Of a DNA stretch of 64,000 nucleotides, positions 50,239-60,458 are shown piece after piece (position 1 is the first letter of the stretch; each line of letters begins with the position of its first letter). The stretch is from positions 248,001 to 312,000 of the forward strand of contig DASYHQ010000018.1 of NCBI GenBank assembly GCA_035998445.1. Reading direction: 5' to 3'. The DNA is from Tepidisphaeraceae bacterium (lineage in GTDB: Bacteria > Planctomycetota > Phycisphaerae > Tepidisphaerales > Tepidisphaeraceae). The translations under genes were made by a program, and so were the position numbers. Under the pieces are notes generated by a model. That model saw nothing but the letters and a program-made list of their open reading frames with translations, was not told the DNA's origin and did no database searches.

Positions 50239-53200
50239 TCACTGCGACGGCTGGCTGATCAGCAACACCACCGGGAACGCGGAGAACAGCTCGGCACACG
50301 TAATCGAAGGATCGCCGTCGTCGTCGATGCGATGCACCGTATTGGTGAAGACGTCCAGCAGTCGCTTCCCGCGCGCCGCGGCTGGCAGCAGCAAGCGGGT
50401 GTTGCGCCAACTGCGTTCCCCCATTGGCGGCGCGCCATCATCTGACAGTCCCACGACCAATCGCGGCACCGCGACGATCGCCGTCATGTCGCCGCTCGTG
50501 CGGGCATACGCGAACAGATGTTGTGATCGATCGCCGTTCGCCTGCAGCGGCTGATAACTACCGGACGTAAATACCCCCGGATAATCCCGACGGGCACCCA
50601 GGGCGGCGAAGTGGATGAGTTGCTTGGCCCGACCATCCTCTAAGTTGCTCAGCATCTGCCCCACAGCCGCCGCGTGCTTCTCCGGGGTCGCCTCAAGAGC
50701 CGCCCGCGTATCGTTCAAGTGTTGCATTCGCCGGGTGTAATCAACGGGCCGGCGGTTGTCCGGGTCGACCAGGCTCAGGTCCCACTCTTCGGTGCCCTGG
50801 TACGTATCCGGGACACCCGGACAGGTCAGCTTAATCAGCGATTGCGACAGGCCGTTGATCATGCCGTAACGGTTGACCTTGCGCTGGAAGGCGAGAAAGT
50901 CATCGCGGAACGCCGTCGCGATGGATGGGTCGAAGATCTTGGAGATGAACGCCGCGACGGCGGCTTCATAGGCGGTGTTGCTGTCGGTCCAACTGGTGTG
51001 CACCTTCGCCTCGCGCATGGCCTTCACCATGAACGCCCGTACGCGATTCTCGAAATCGGCAGCGGCGGCATCGGAACCGGCATCAATTGGCCACGCGCCG
51101 ACCAACGTCTGATAGATTGCGTATTCCTCGTTCCGATCCGGCACCGTCTGTCCCGCCACCTGCTGGCGATGCGGCGCGTTCAGCTCGCCCCACCGTTGCA
51201 AGTGCCGCTGCCACTCATCGGGAATCTCCGATAGTACGTTTAAGCGAGCGCGCACGTCTTCGCTGCGCTTCGTGTCGTGCGTCGACAGCGTCGACATCGC
51301 GTACGGCCAATCGCGCTGCCGCTCGGCGAAGTAACGATGCAGGTCGTCCGGCGAGATGCCGAAGTGCGACGGCTCGCCACCCACCTCGTTCAGCGAAAGC
51401 AGGCGGTTGTAGATGTAGAACGACGTATCCTCGATGCCCTTGGCGGTCGTGGGCGAGGTTAGCTGTTGGAACTTGCCGATGAACCGCCGCTGCGCCGCGC
51501 GATCGTCTTCCGAGAATCGCTTGCCACCCCGCATCAACAGCGTGTCGCGAATGAAGTGGAAGACCGCGGGCCCCGTCTTCGGATTCCGCTCGATGGCGGC
51601 GTCGGTCGCGGCTTCGATTCGTTTAACGTCGACGTCGGAGGTGCCGTCATCCGTGATGTACGACCGATAGACCGGGAAGCAGGCAATCATTTCCCGCAGT
51701 GCATTCGTGAGACCGGTCAACGTGAAGTCGCTGTAGCGGCGATCGCGTTGGGCGACGTTGTCGAGCAGGATCGCGAGCATGCGCAGCTCGCTGGCGAGCG
51801 AGATCGTGAGGATCAGCTTCTTCTTCTCGTACACGAGCTGCTCGAACGACGTGTGCCCGCCGGTCCATTCGTCGTAGAGCTTCGTGAAGGCTTCGGCATT
51901 GGTGGCGTCGACGAAGAGGCCGTTGGCCATGTTCAGGAAGTCGTACCCGCTGGTGCCGTGCAGCGCCCACTGCGTCGGCAGCGGCTCATCCATCGCCAGG
52001 ATCTTCTCGCCCAGCACGTACAGCGGCCAGCGATTCGGGCCGTCACCAGCAGACGGAAGATCGCGTTCCAGCCGTTCGAGCAGTGGTGGCCGAACCGCAG
52101 TCCAATCGACGTCCTTCAACTCCGCATCGTCCTGCACGACCTGTTGCGCCACCGCGAGCAGATAGTGCGCCTGCAGCCTACGGAAGTAAGCCGCTGGATC
52201 GTATAGGCCGTCGGGGTGATCAACGCGAAGCCCGGCAACTTTGCCCTGCGCCAGCAAATCGAGCGTAAATCCATGCGCCGCCTCGAACACCTCCGGCCGC
52301 TCCATCGCCAGGGCGGCCAAGTCGTTCACGTCGAAGAACCGGCGGTAGTTGATCTCGTCGGGTGCGGACTTCCAGTACGCCAGCCGGAAGCACTGGTGTT
52401 GCAGTAGAGCGTCTAAACGATCGAAGCTGGCCGCGTCACCGGGCGTGCCGTTAAACGCTGCCACGGCCCGGTCGATGAACTGTCGAGCGGCGTCGTTGGC
52501 CGTGGTCAGCTTCGCGAGCCTCTGCTTGATCTGTTCCTTCGCTGCGTGGCGCTCGTCAGTCACCGCCGGGCCATCGCAGCGATCTGGCAGCGCTTCGCAG
52601 GCGGTGATGATCTCGCGCAACTGCGCACTTACGGACGCGTCCAGTCCAGCGGCGTCCAATCCGTGCGATAGCACCTTCGGGTACGCGCGCGGCGAGATCG
52701 GGAACGTTCGCTCGTAATACTTCACCGCAAACGCCCCGCCGTCGTACGCGAGCTTCAGTTCACCCTTCTCCAGCACGTCGCCGTAATGCGACCCGAGCGT
52801 GGGGATCAGCACCCGGCCATGCAAGCTGGCCCGCGGTGAACCTTCCCACGTGATGTCGAAGAATCGGCCGTAGCGCGACGCGGGACCATTCTCCAGCACG
52901 TCCTGCCAGAGTTGATTCGCGTTCGTCGCCACGCCCATGTGGTTCGGCACGGTGTCGAGGATGTGCGACATGCCATGCTGCTTCAACGCCGCCAGCAGCG
53001 CCTCGTAATCGGCGGGCGTGCCCAACTCGGGGTTAAGCGTGTTGTGGTCGATCACGTCGTACCCGTGCGTGCTGCCGGGCACCGCTTCCAGGTACGGCGA
53101 GGCGTACAGATGCGTGATGCCTAGATTAGCCAGATACGGCACGATCGCGGTGGCGTCGTTGAAGGTGAATCCCTTGTGGAACTGCACGCGATACGTGGAT

Positions 53201-53277
53201 TCCGGCAGTCGGCGCAGCGCGGCGCGATCCAGCGTTTTGCGGAGGATGCGGGACAGATCGTCGGTTGAGATGGCCAT
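50239..53277 (-). CDS. treY: malto-oligosyltrehalose synthase
   Basis: 1012 residues from MAISTDDLSR. The GH13 motifs are STYRVQFHKGFTF, HILDTVPNHMGV, GLRVDHPDGLYDP (Asp nucleophile), YVLGEKILAMDE (Glu) and LSTHDTKRSEDVRARL. It converts the terminal maltodextrin unit to an alpha-1,1 linkage. The ATG overlaps the treZ stop by one base. Longer than typical TreY (about 700-800), with extra sequence in the middle (about 250-330). An upstream extension to 53490 is an alternative frame of treZ. Confidence 0.93.
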   Translation of the reverse strand: MAISTDDLSRILRKTLDRAALRRLPESTYRVQFHKGFTFNDATAIVPYLANLGITHLYASPYLEAVPGSTHGYDVIDHNTLNPELGTPADYEALLAALKQHGMSHILDTVPNHMGVATNANQLWQDVLENGPASRYGRFFDITWEGSPRASLHGRVLIPTLGSHYGDVLEKGELKLAYDGGAFAVKYYERTFPISPRAYPKVLSHGLDAAGLDASVSAQLREIITACEALPDRCDGPAVTDERHAAKEQIKQRLAKLTTANDAARQFIDRAVAAFNGTPGDAASFDRLDALLQHQCFRLAYWKSAPDEINYRRFFDVNDLAALAMERPEVFEAAHGFTLDLLAQGKVAGLRVDHPDGLYDPAAYFRRLQAHYLLAVAQQVVQDDAELKDVDWTAVRPPLLERLERDLPSAGDGPNRWPLYVLGEKILAMDEPLPTQWALHGTSGYDFLNMANGLFVDATNAEAFTKLYDEWTGGHTSFEQLVYEKKKLILTISLASELRMLAILLDNVAQRDRRYSDFTLTGLTNALREMIACFPVYRSYITDDGTSDVDVKRIEAATDAAIERNPKTGPAVFHFIRDTLLMRGGKRFSEDDRAAQRRFIGKFQQLTSPTTAKGIEDTSFYIYNRLLSLNEVGGEPSHFGISPDDLHRYFAERQRDWPYAMSTLSTHDTKRSEDVRARLNVLSEIPDEWQRHLQRWGELNAPHRQQVAGQTVPDRNEEYAIYQTLVGAWPIDAGSDAAAADFENRVRAFMVKAMREAKVHTSWTDSNTAYEAAVAAFISKIFDPSIATAFRDDFLAFQRKVNRYGMINGLSQSLIKLTCPGVPDTYQGTEEWDLSLVDPDNRRPVDYTRRMQHLNDTRAALEATPEKHAAAVGQMLSNLEDGRAKQLIHFAALGARRDYPGVFTSGSYQPLQANGDRSQHLFAYARTSGDMTAIVAVPRLVVGLSDDGAPPMGERSWRNTRLLLPAAARGKRLLDVFTNTVHRIDDDGDPSITCAELFSAFPVVLLISQPSQ

Positions 53278-55277
53278 TACTTGCCCTCGCCGCTCTCGGA
53301 CTTCCGCTTGGGCGCCTGCGCCGAACCCGCATGCTTGATGCGCGTCGATACCGTGGCCTGATCTTCCGGCAGCGGTCGCAGCACGACCGTACAGCGGCCC
53401 AGGATAAACCATCCCTCCTGCTCCGTGTCGGGCGCGGGCGTGCCCGATCCGCCGTACTGCGGATGTTCGCTCGACCACACCAGCGACCATCGCTGGCCAG
53501 CGGGTGGCGCCAGCAGCGGCTCGGGTGCAATGTCGAGGGTTAGATCGTTTCCAAGGTTGACGATCAGCAGGCGGTCGTCGTGCCCTTCGCCGAAGAACCG
53601 CAGCACGAACGCATCGTGGCCCAGCACGGCACCGTCGATGTCCCCGCGTCGCTGCACACGGCGAAAAGCGGCTTCGGATCGCCGCAACGCCAGCAGGTCT
53701 TTATGGAACTGGAACATCTGCTGGTGGAACGGCTTCGGCCGGTCGGCCGGGTCCAGTTTCGACTTCAGGAACGTCTGCTCGTCGGCCGGGTCGAGCAGGT
53801 AGGGTTGCATCGCGTCGGTAGCGACGCTGGGGAACTGCGCCAGTTCCTTGGCCCTTCCCGCGGCCACCAGCTTGGCAAGGTCGGGGTTGTGGTCGGCGAA
53901 GTAGTGGAACGTGCTGGAGGCGGCAAACTCCTGGCCCTGGAACAACATCGGCGTCTGCGGCATCAGCAGCATCAATGCAGTCATCGCCTTCCATTGCCCG
54001 GGCGACGCGATCTGGTGAGCGCGATAACCGCGCCCGCTGTTGGCCACTTGGTCGTGGTTCTGAAGGAAGTGGACGAATGCCGTCGGAGGCAGATCGAGCG
54101 CGGGCGATCCGCGGCGCTTCTTCTGGTTCTTGTAGCGCTGCCCTTGGTACAGATAGCCCCATTTGGCCGACGAGATGAATTCCTGCGCCGTGCCGGGGTG
54201 GTCGGTGTAATACGATTCGCTGCGCCCCGAGAGCGCGACCATCGCGCTGTGGTGAAAGTCGTCGTTCCAGAGCGCGTCCATCCCGTAGCCACCGCCAGCG
54301 ATCGGTCGAACGAGTTGCGTGTTCTGCGGTTCGTTTTCGTTGATCAGGTAGATGCTGCGCTTGCCCGTAGCGGCGCGCACCTTCTCGGTAATCTCGGCCA
54401 GCAAGTGCTTCGGCGACGTGTCGACGATCGCCTGGGTCGCGTCGTACCGAAAGCCATCCATGTGGAACTCGGTGACCCAGTAGAGCGCGTTGGAGACGAA
54501 GAACTCGCGCACGGGCGCACTGTTGTGGCCGTCGAAGTTCAGGGCCTCGCCCCAATCGGTGGCGTGCTCGGCGTTGAAGTAATCGTCTGAATACTCCTTC
54601 ACGTAGTTGCCATCGGGGCCGAGGTGGTTGTAGACCAAATCGAGGATGACGCCGATGCCCAGGTTGTGCGCCCTGTTGACGAACGCGCGGAACGCATCGG
54701 GTGATCCGTAGTGGTGGAACGGCGCGAACTGATCGACGCCGTCGTATCCCCAGCCAAACCGACCCGCGAATTCGGCCACGGGCATCACTTCCAGGCACGT
54801 CACGCCGAGGTCCTTCAGGCCCGCCAGCTCGCGCGTGGCGGCCTCCCAAGTGCCTTCGGGCGTGAAGGTGCCGATGTGCATCTCGTACAGCACCTGCCCG
54901 TGCGCGGTTACGCCGCGCCAGTCACCGTCGGTCCATTTAAAGGCATTTGGGTCGACCACCTGCGACGGGCCGTGCGGGCCCTGCGGCTGAAAGCGCGAGA
55001 CGGGATCGGGGTAAAGGTAGTTGACGTCGTCCAAGCGGTAGCGGTAGAGCGAGCCGGCCTTGGCATTGGGCGCGAGGCCCGCGAAGTAGCCTTGATCGTC
55101 GCGCGTCAGCTTGACGGGTTGCGGGTCGCCCTCGATCACGACCGCCACCTCGCGGCGCTTCGGCGCCCAGACGCGGAAGTGGACGCCTTGGTCGGAAATG
55201 ACCTCCGCGCCCACCGGCAACCGTCGCGCCGAACTTACGGTCGCACTCGTTTTCTCGACGCTCGAATCAACGGGCAT
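53277..55277 (-). CDS. treZ: malto-oligosyltrehalose trehalohydrolase
   Basis: 666 residues from MPVDSSVEKT (GTGGAG upstream). An N-terminal CBM48-type domain (about 30-115, HFRVWAPKRREVAVVIEGD) precedes GH13: LDLVYNHLGPDG, GFRYDATQAI (Asp nucleophile), LINENEPQ (Glu) and LQNHDQVANSGRG. It cleaves maltooligosyl trehalose to give trehalose. Coupled to treY. Confidence 0.93.
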   Translation of the reverse strand: MPVDSSVEKTSATVSSARRLPVGAEVISDQGVHFRVWAPKRREVAVVIEGDPQPVKLTRDDQGYFAGLAPNAKAGSLYRYRLDDVNYLYPDPVSRFQPQGPHGPSQVVDPNAFKWTDGDWRGVTAHGQVLYEMHIGTFTPEGTWEAATRELAGLKDLGVTCLEVMPVAEFAGRFGWGYDGVDQFAPFHHYGSPDAFRAFVNRAHNLGIGVILDLVYNHLGPDGNYVKEYSDDYFNAEHATDWGEALNFDGHNSAPVREFFVSNALYWVTEFHMDGFRYDATQAIVDTSPKHLLAEITEKVRAATGKRSIYLINENEPQNTQLVRPIAGGGYGMDALWNDDFHHSAMVALSGRSESYYTDHPGTAQEFISSAKWGYLYQGQRYKNQKKRRGSPALDLPPTAFVHFLQNHDQVANSGRGYRAHQIASPGQWKAMTALMLLMPQTPMLFQGQEFAASSTFHYFADHNPDLAKLVAAGRAKELAQFPSVATDAMQPYLLDPADEQTFLKSKLDPADRPKPFHQQMFQFHKDLLALRRSEAAFRRVQRRGDIDGAVLGHDAFVLRFFGEGHDDRLLIVNLGNDLTLDIAPEPLLAPPAGQRWSLVWSSEHPQYGGSGTPAPDTEQEGWFILGRCTVVLRPLPEDQATVSTRIKHAGSAQAPKRKSESGEGK

Positions 55278-55423
55278 GTTGGATCGCTCCACAGGAAGAT
55301 CGTCGGCAGCGGTCGCGCTGTCGCTCGCGGGACGTATAGCATGGGCCGCAGCGGGCTCCTACGTGCAAAAAACCTGACGCCGCCGTGGGCACGCACGTTC
55401 AATCGTTAGTGACGAGGTTCCGT

Positions 55424-57631
55424 TCACCTCGCGATTGGCGCGGTTGCTGTGTTGGCGGCCCGGCGCAGGACGTCCACCTCGGTCGACGTCACGTTCTGTC
55501 CTGCCTCGTCCGCCTTCACAGTACGCAGCAGCACGACCGATCGGCCGTACAGCGGGTACTGCTCGCGCTGTGGGCGCACGCGCACCGGTAGCGGCCGATC
55601 GGGCTCGGCGGTGTCGATCAACGTTTGCCAGACGTCACCATCGGTGGTGGATGGGAGCGTGAACGGAATTTCCTCCCAGTGCGCGTTCAGCATCAACAGG
55701 AGCGTGTCGCCCTTGATCGGCACGCCCCGCTCGTCGACGTCGTTGATCATGTCACCGGCCAAGCGCACGCCCAGACACTGTACAAAGCCGGCGTTCCACG
55801 ATTCGTCGCTCATTTCGGCGCCGCTGGGGTCGAAGAACGAGATGTCCTTAATGCCCTGTCCACGAATCGGTCGGCCGACGAAGAACTTACGGCGTTGCAG
55901 CACGGGCTGGTCGGCCCAGATGCGGTTGCAGGTTTTGCAGAAATCCAGGAACGCATTCTTCCGGTCGTCCAAGTCCCAGTCGAACCAGGTCAACGGATTG
56001 TCCTGGCAGTAGGTGTTGTTGTTGCCGAACTTGGTTTTGCTCAGCTCGTCGCCACCGAAGATCATCGGCACGCCTTCAGAGAACAACAGCGTTGCGTAGA
56101 GGTTGCGCTTCTGGCGCTCGCGAAGCGCAATGATGCCCGGATCGTCCGTCGGCCCCTCGACGCCGCAGTTCCAGCTCTCGTTGTCGTTGGCGCCGTCCTG
56201 ATTGTTCTCGCCGTTGGCCTCGTTGTGCTTCTGCTCGTAGCTGACGAGGTCCTGCAGCGTGAAACCGTCGTGCGCGGTGATGAAGTTGATGCTGGCGTAC
56301 GGCTTGCGGCCGTTCTCCTGATACAGATCGCTGCTGCCCGACAACCGCGTCGCCAGTTCGCTCACCAGTCCGGGTTCACCCTTCCAGAACTTGCGCACGT
56401 CGTCGCGATACTTGCCGTTCCACTCGGTCCACAGCACCGGGAAGTTACCAACTTGGTACCCGCCCGGCCCCACGTCCCACGGCTCGGCGATCAGCTTCAC
56501 CTGCGACAGGATCGGGTCCTGATGGATGATGTCGAAGAACGCGCCCAGCCGGTTCACGTCGTGCAGCTCGCGGGCGAGGGTGCTTGCCAAGTCGAACCGG
56601 AAACCGTCGACGTGCATTTCGGTTACCCAATAGCGCAGGCTGTCCATCACCAGTTGCAGCACGCGCGGGTGCATCATGTTCAGCGTGTTGCCGGTGCCGG
56701 TGAAGTCGACGTAATAACGCATGTCCTCGGCGCTCAGCCGGTAATAGCTGACGTTGTCGATCCCGCGCCACGACAGCGTGGGGCCCATCTGGTTGCCCTC
56801 GCAGGTGTGGTTGTAGACGACGTCCAAGATCACCTCGATGCCGGCGGCGTGCATCGACCGCACCATCGATTTGAACTCCTGCACGCTCTTGCGCGGCGAC
56901 TGGCTCGACGCGTACTCCAGGTGCGGCGCGAAGTAGTTCAGCGTGTTGTAGCCCCAATAGTTCGTCAGCCCCTTCGTCAGCAGGTCGCGGTCGTCCAGAT
57001 GCGCGTGGACGGGCAGCAGTTCGATCGCCGTCACGCCAAGCGAAAGCAAATGGGCGATGACCGGTTCCGATGCCAGTCCCGAGTACGTGCCGCGGCGGTC
57101 CTCCGGAACATCGGGGTGCTGCATCGTCATGCCGCGCACGTGCGCCTCGTAGATCAGCGTCTTGTGCCACGGCGTGTTCGGGCGACGGTCGTCGCCCCAG
57201 GTGAAGGCGGTGTCGATCACCGAGGCCAGCGGCGCGTAGGCGGCGTTGTCGCGATCGTCGAACGTCAGGTCATCTTCGCCGACCCTGTACGCGAACAGCG
57301 AATCGTCCCAGTTCACGTTTCGCCCGAGCGCTTTGGCGTACGGGTCGAGCACGATCTTGTTCGGGTTGAACCGCATGCCGGCCTGAGGGTCGTGCGGCCC
57401 GTGAACGCGGTAGCCGTAAAACTGGCCGGGCTCGACGTCGGGTAAGTACCCGTGCCAGACCATATCGGTGTGTTCGGACAACGTGACGCGGTGCGACTCG
57501 GTGGTCGACTCCGGACCGTCAAAGAGGCACAACTCGACCTTCGTCGCGTGCTCGGAAAATAAAGCAAAATTCACGCCCGCACCGTCAAACGAGGCCCCAA
57601 GCGGATAGGGACGACCCGGCCAAACACGCAT
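55424..57631 (-). CDS. glgX: glycogen debranching enzyme GlgX/TreX
   Basis: 735 residues from [10 protein letters not shown] (AAGGA upstream; 57649 is possible). CBM48-like start, then [29 protein letters not shown] (Asp nucleophile), [13 protein letters not shown] (Glu) and [15 protein letters not shown]. It hydrolyses alpha-1,6 branches, supplying linear chains for TreY. It precedes treZ by 146 bp on the same strand and is divergent from malQ. Confidence 0.93.
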   Translation of the reverse strand: MRVWPGRPYPLGASFDGAGVNFALFSEHATKVELCLFDGPESTTESHRVTLSEHTDMVWHGYLPDVEPGQFYGYRVHGPHDPQAGMRFNPNKIVLDPYAKALGRNVNWDDSLFAYRVGEDDLTFDDRDNAAYAPLASVIDTAFTWGDDRRPNTPWHKTLIYEAHVRGMTMQHPDVPEDRRGTYSGLASEPVIAHLLSLGVTAIELLPVHAHLDDRDLLTKGLTNYWGYNTLNYFAPHLEYASSQSPRKSVQEFKSMVRSMHAAGIEVILDVVYNHTCEGNQMGPTLSWRGIDNVSYYRLSAEDMRYYVDFTGTGNTLNMMHPRVLQLVMDSLRYWVTEMHVDGFRFDLASTLARELHDVNRLGAFFDIIHQDPILSQVKLIAEPWDVGPGGYQVGNFPVLWTEWNGKYRDDVRKFWKGEPGLVSELATRLSGSSDLYQENGRKPYASINFITAHDGFTLQDLVSYEQKHNEANGENNQDGANDNESWNCGVEGPTDDPGIIALRERQKRNLYATLLFSEGVPMIFGGDELSKTKFGNNNTYCQDNPLTWFDWDLDDRKNAFLDFCKTCNRIWADQPVLQRRKFFVGRPIRGQGIKDISFFDPSGAEMSDESWNAGFVQCLGVRLAGDMINDVDERGVPIKGDTLLLMLNAHWEEIPFTLPSTTDGDVWQTLIDTAEPDRPLPVRVRPQREQYPLYGRSVVLLRTVKADEAGQNVTSTEVDVLRRAANTATAPIAR

Positions 57632-57659
57632 AGCGATTCCTTCTGACATCTCAATTTAC

Positions 57660-57677
57660 CGCCCGATTTTTCGGGCG
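57660..57677. promoter_or_regulatory. hairpin in the glgX/malQ divergent gap
   Basis: CGCCCGA and TCGGGCG pair around TTTT. It lies 28 bp before the glgX start and 130 bp before malQ, so it may be a terminator for readthrough or a leader structure. No clear promoter boxes are seen. Confidence 0.4.
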
Positions 57678-57806
57678 TTCCCACTCGAAATCCCATTGTT
57701 CCCCCACCAGGTTGGCGGGCGTAGGCAACGGAAAATGCAAAGGGTGTACCGCGGCGGACCTGCACGCTTCGGCGCAACAGGCAGAGCGTTTGCAACGGGC
57801 GCCAGC

Positions 57807-59360
57807 ATGGGCAAGAGCAAGGGCGCGGTTGCGCCGTCGATTTCAACCAAACTACCGCGATCGTCGGGCGTGCTGCTGCACGTTACCTCTTTACCCGGTT
57901 CGCACGGCATTGGCGACCTTGGGCCCGATGCATTTCGTTGGTTGGAGATGCTGGCGGCCGCAAAACAGTCGTGGTGGCAAATGCTGCCACTGGGGCCACC
58001 AGGCGCGGGTAACTCACCCTATCAATGCTTCTCGGCATTCGCGGGGAACCCGCTTCTGATCAGCCCCGACGCGCTGGTGGCGGATGGGTTGCTGGATCGA
58101 TCCGACCTGCCGACCGATCGCGCCCCGACCGGTCCGGTGAACTATGACAAAGTCGAACGGCAGAAGACCGCGCTGCTGATCCGCGCCTTCGACCGGTTCC
58201 GCACACCAACCAAACAACGTAAATGGGCCCCGCTCGCTCAGCGGTTCCGCAAAGGCAACGCTTCGTGGCTAGATGATCTCGCGCTGTTCATGGCACTACG
58301 CGAAGCGCACGACGGGCAAAGCTGGACGCAGTGGTCCGCCGAGCTGATGCGCCGCCGCCCCGCCGCCCTTGCCGAGGCAAAGCGAACGCTCGCGGCGCGC
58401 ATCGAGTACCACGCGTTCCTGCAGTTCCTGTTCTATCGCCAGCTCGACGCGCTGCGCGACCGCGCCCGGCGGCTCGGCGTGAAGCTGATCGGCGATCTGC
58501 CGATCTTCGTCTCGGCCGACTCCGCCGACGTCTGGGCGAACCCGCACTTGTTCCAGCTCGACCGCGAATTGCGCCCCAAGGCCGTCGCCGGCTGCCCGCC
58601 CGATGCGTTCTGCGGCACGGGGCAGCTTTGGGGCAACCCACTGTACGACTGGCGCGCCGCCGAGCGCGACGGCTACGCCTGGTGGGTCGCGCGGTTGCGT
58701 GCGTCGCTGCGACAGGCGGACCTAGTACGGCTCGATCACTTCCGCGGCTTCGAGGCCTACTGGCGCGTGCCCGTCGGTGACGCGACGGCCGAACACGGCA
58801 CGTGGACGAAGGGACCGGGACCGGCGCTGTTCGAGGCGTTTCGCGACGAGATCGGTTCACTACCGTTGATCGCCGAGGACCTAGGCGTCATCACGCCGGC
58901 GGTCGAGCGGTTGCGCGACCGGTTCGAGCTGCCGGGCATGCGCATCGTTCAGTTCGGCTTCGGAGACGACGCCGCCAACCCTCACCTGCCACACAACTAC
59001 GTTCCAAATGCCGTCACCTACCCCGGCACGCACGACAACGACACCTCGGTCGGCTGGTATCGCTCGCTCGATGCCAACCAGAAGTCGGGCTATGAACGAT
59101 ACACCGGCCAGCAGACCGGCCGCGATGTGGCATGGCAATTGATTCGCCTCGCGTGGTCGTCCGTCGCGTCACTCGCCGTGGCGCCACTGCAGGACGTGAT
59201 GTCGCTGCCAAGCAGCGCCCGCATGAACCAGCCCGGTACCGGAACCGGCAACTGGCGGTGGCGGCTGAGCGATTTCGACGCCGCGGAAGCTGGGATGGAA
59301 CGTCTTGGCGAACTCACTGAAACGTTTGGCAGGTCAGCATCTTCGCCACAGCATGAATGA
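57807..59360 (+). CDS. malQ: 4-alpha-glucanotransferase
   Basis: 517 residues from MGKSKGAVAP. RSSGVLLHVTSLPGSHGIGD, LPLGPPGAGNSPYQCFSAFAGNPLL, VRLDHFRGFEAYW (Asp nucleophile), LIAEDLGVIT (Glu) and GTHDNDTSVGWY are the GH77 motifs. It transfers maltodextrin units and recycles short chains from the trehalose pathway. Divergent from glgX. Starts at 57696 and 57735 are possible but unlikely, since family homology begins near residue 15. Confidence 0.92.
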   Translation: MGKSKGAVAPSISTKLPRSSGVLLHVTSLPGSHGIGDLGPDAFRWLEMLAAAKQSWWQMLPLGPPGAGNSPYQCFSAFAGNPLLISPDALVADGLLDRSDLPTDRAPTGPVNYDKVERQKTALLIRAFDRFRTPTKQRKWAPLAQRFRKGNASWLDDLALFMALREAHDGQSWTQWSAELMRRRPAALAEAKRTLAARIEYHAFLQFLFYRQLDALRDRARRLGVKLIGDLPIFVSADSADVWANPHLFQLDRELRPKAVAGCPPDAFCGTGQLWGNPLYDWRAAERDGYAWWVARLRASLRQADLVRLDHFRGFEAYWRVPVGDATAEHGTWTKGPGPALFEAFRDEIGSLPLIAEDLGVITPAVERLRDRFELPGMRIVQFGFGDDAANPHLPHNYVPNAVTYPGTHDNDTSVGWYRSLDANQKSGYERYTGQQTGRDVAWQLIRLAWSSVASLAVAPLQDVMSLPSSARMNQPGTGTGNWRWRLSDFDAAEAGMERLGELTETFGRSASSPQHE

Positions 59361-59421
59361 TCGATCGGTTGGTACCGACGCGTTGTCGCGTTCCGAAGGG
59401 CCAGGTAGAGGAGCGAACCCC

Positions 59422-59817
59422 ATGTCACGTCATCAACGCCTCGTGGACACGAGAGCCGCCCATGCGCTGGGCTGGGCCAGCATCGGCATCGGCTTGGCCG
59501 AGATCGCCGCCCCACGGCAAGTGCAACACATGATGGGCCTGGACGACACCGCGACCCATCGTGGCGTGCTGCGCGTGCTGGGCTTACGAGAGGTCCTGCA
59601 CGGCGTAAGCATTCTCGCGGAGGATCGTCCCAGTGCGGCATTAAGCGATGCGCTCCGCATGCGCGTCGTGGGCGACGTGCTCGACACCGCCGTTCTCGGT
59701 GTGGCCGCTGCCAAAACCAAGAGCCCCGCCAGCTTTGCAGCGGTGGTGCTCTCTGTGTTTGGGATTGGCATTATGGACACCGTGGTCGCCGCACGCCTGG
59801 AGCGATATCAGCAATAG
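59422..59817 (+). CDS. small membrane protein (DUF4267-like)
   Basis: 131 residues from MSRHQRLVDT, GAGGAG upstream. AHALGWASIGIGLAEIAAPR then a GLDDTATHRGVLRVLGLRE segment and two or three hydrophobic helices (LDTAVLGVAAAK, AAVVLSVFGIGIMDTVVA). The pattern resembles small DUF4267-like membrane proteins. Function unknown. Confidence 0.7.
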   Translation: MSRHQRLVDTRAAHALGWASIGIGLAEIAAPRQVQHMMGLDDTATHRGVLRVLGLREVLHGVSILAEDRPSAALSDALRMRVVGDVLDTAVLGVAAAKTKSPASFAAVVLSVFGIGIMDTVVAARLERYQQ

Positions 59818-59841
59818 GCCACGACCCGTTGATCAGTCTTG

Positions 59842-60258
59842 CTACCGCCGGCGCTTCTCCGGGCGAATCAGCACGTCCAGCCCGGCGGCGATCACGACGC
59901 CGGCGGCGTTGGCGATCAGGTCCAGCCAGCGGAACCGGTCACCGAGAATGGCGTAGCCAATGCCGCGATCGCGAAATTGCTCCAGTGGAGCCCAGCGCAG
60001 GAGGTGGCTCGCCTCAATCGCCACGCTTAGCGCGAGCGTGAGCAGCGCCAGCGTGCGCGTCGACCAGTAGGGTCGCAGCATGGCCAACAGGCAAAACGTG
60101 CCACCGGCCCACAGCAGGTTGCCGATGATCTCCTTCACGCGGACCGGCAGCCACCAGTACCGGCCCTGCCCCCAGTCGGCGATGACCGCTAGCGCCACTA
60201 TCGCCAGGAACATGCAGGTGGCGCGGATGCGGCCGCGCGTGGGTTTGGAAAGTCGCAC
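59842..60258 (-). CDS. DUF2809-like membrane protein
   Basis: About 138 residues from VRLSKPTRGR (GTG), or 164 if it begins at 60336 at the tRNA end. Four hydrophobic helices: CMFLAIVALAVIADWG, LLWAGGTFCLLAMLRP, LALLTLALSVAIEASHL and LIANAAGVVIAAGLDVL. The DRGIGYAILGDRFRWLDL segment is typical of DUF2809 proteins. Function unknown. Leftward, on the same strand as the tRNA. Confidence 0.7.
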   Translation of the reverse strand: MRLSKPTRGRIRATCMFLAIVALAVIADWGQGRYWWLPVRVKEIIGNLLWAGGTFCLLAMLRPYWSTRTLALLTLALSVAIEASHLLRWAPLEQFRDRGIGYAILGDRFRWLDLIANAAGVVIAAGLDVLIRPEKRRR

Positions 60259-60331
60259 AGTCGGTTTATCGGTTCGGATGAGCCACGGTATGAAGATCAA
60301 CCCCACCGGCACGTCGGCAGCGGCCACGAAA

Positions 60332-60405
60332 CGCACCCGAGTGGATTCGAACCACTGACCGTCCGCTTAGAAGGCGGATGCTCTATCCAGCTGAGCTACG
60401 GGTGC
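60332..60405 (-). tRNA. tRNA-Arg (anticodon TCT)
   Basis: On the minus strand the 74-nt gene starts GCACCCG (60405) and ends CGGGTGC plus discriminator G (60332). The D arm contains AGCTCAGCTGGATAGAGC, the anticodon stem TCCGC/GCGGA surrounds CTTCTAA, so the anticodon is TCT, and the T arm is present with GGTTCGAATCC. No CCA is encoded. All stems pair. Confidence 0.95.
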
Positions 60406-60458
60406 AGGCGACTCGCTGGCATGTTACCCGAGACGTTCGCAGCTTTTCCACCCGGCAC

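Noticed and set aside
50239-53490. longer TreY start
   Set aside because: The extra 71 residues lie in another frame of treZ and the family begins near MAISTDD.
55625-57445. 606-codon plus-strand frame opposite glgX
   Set aside because: Antisense of a confident gene, with low-complexity composition.
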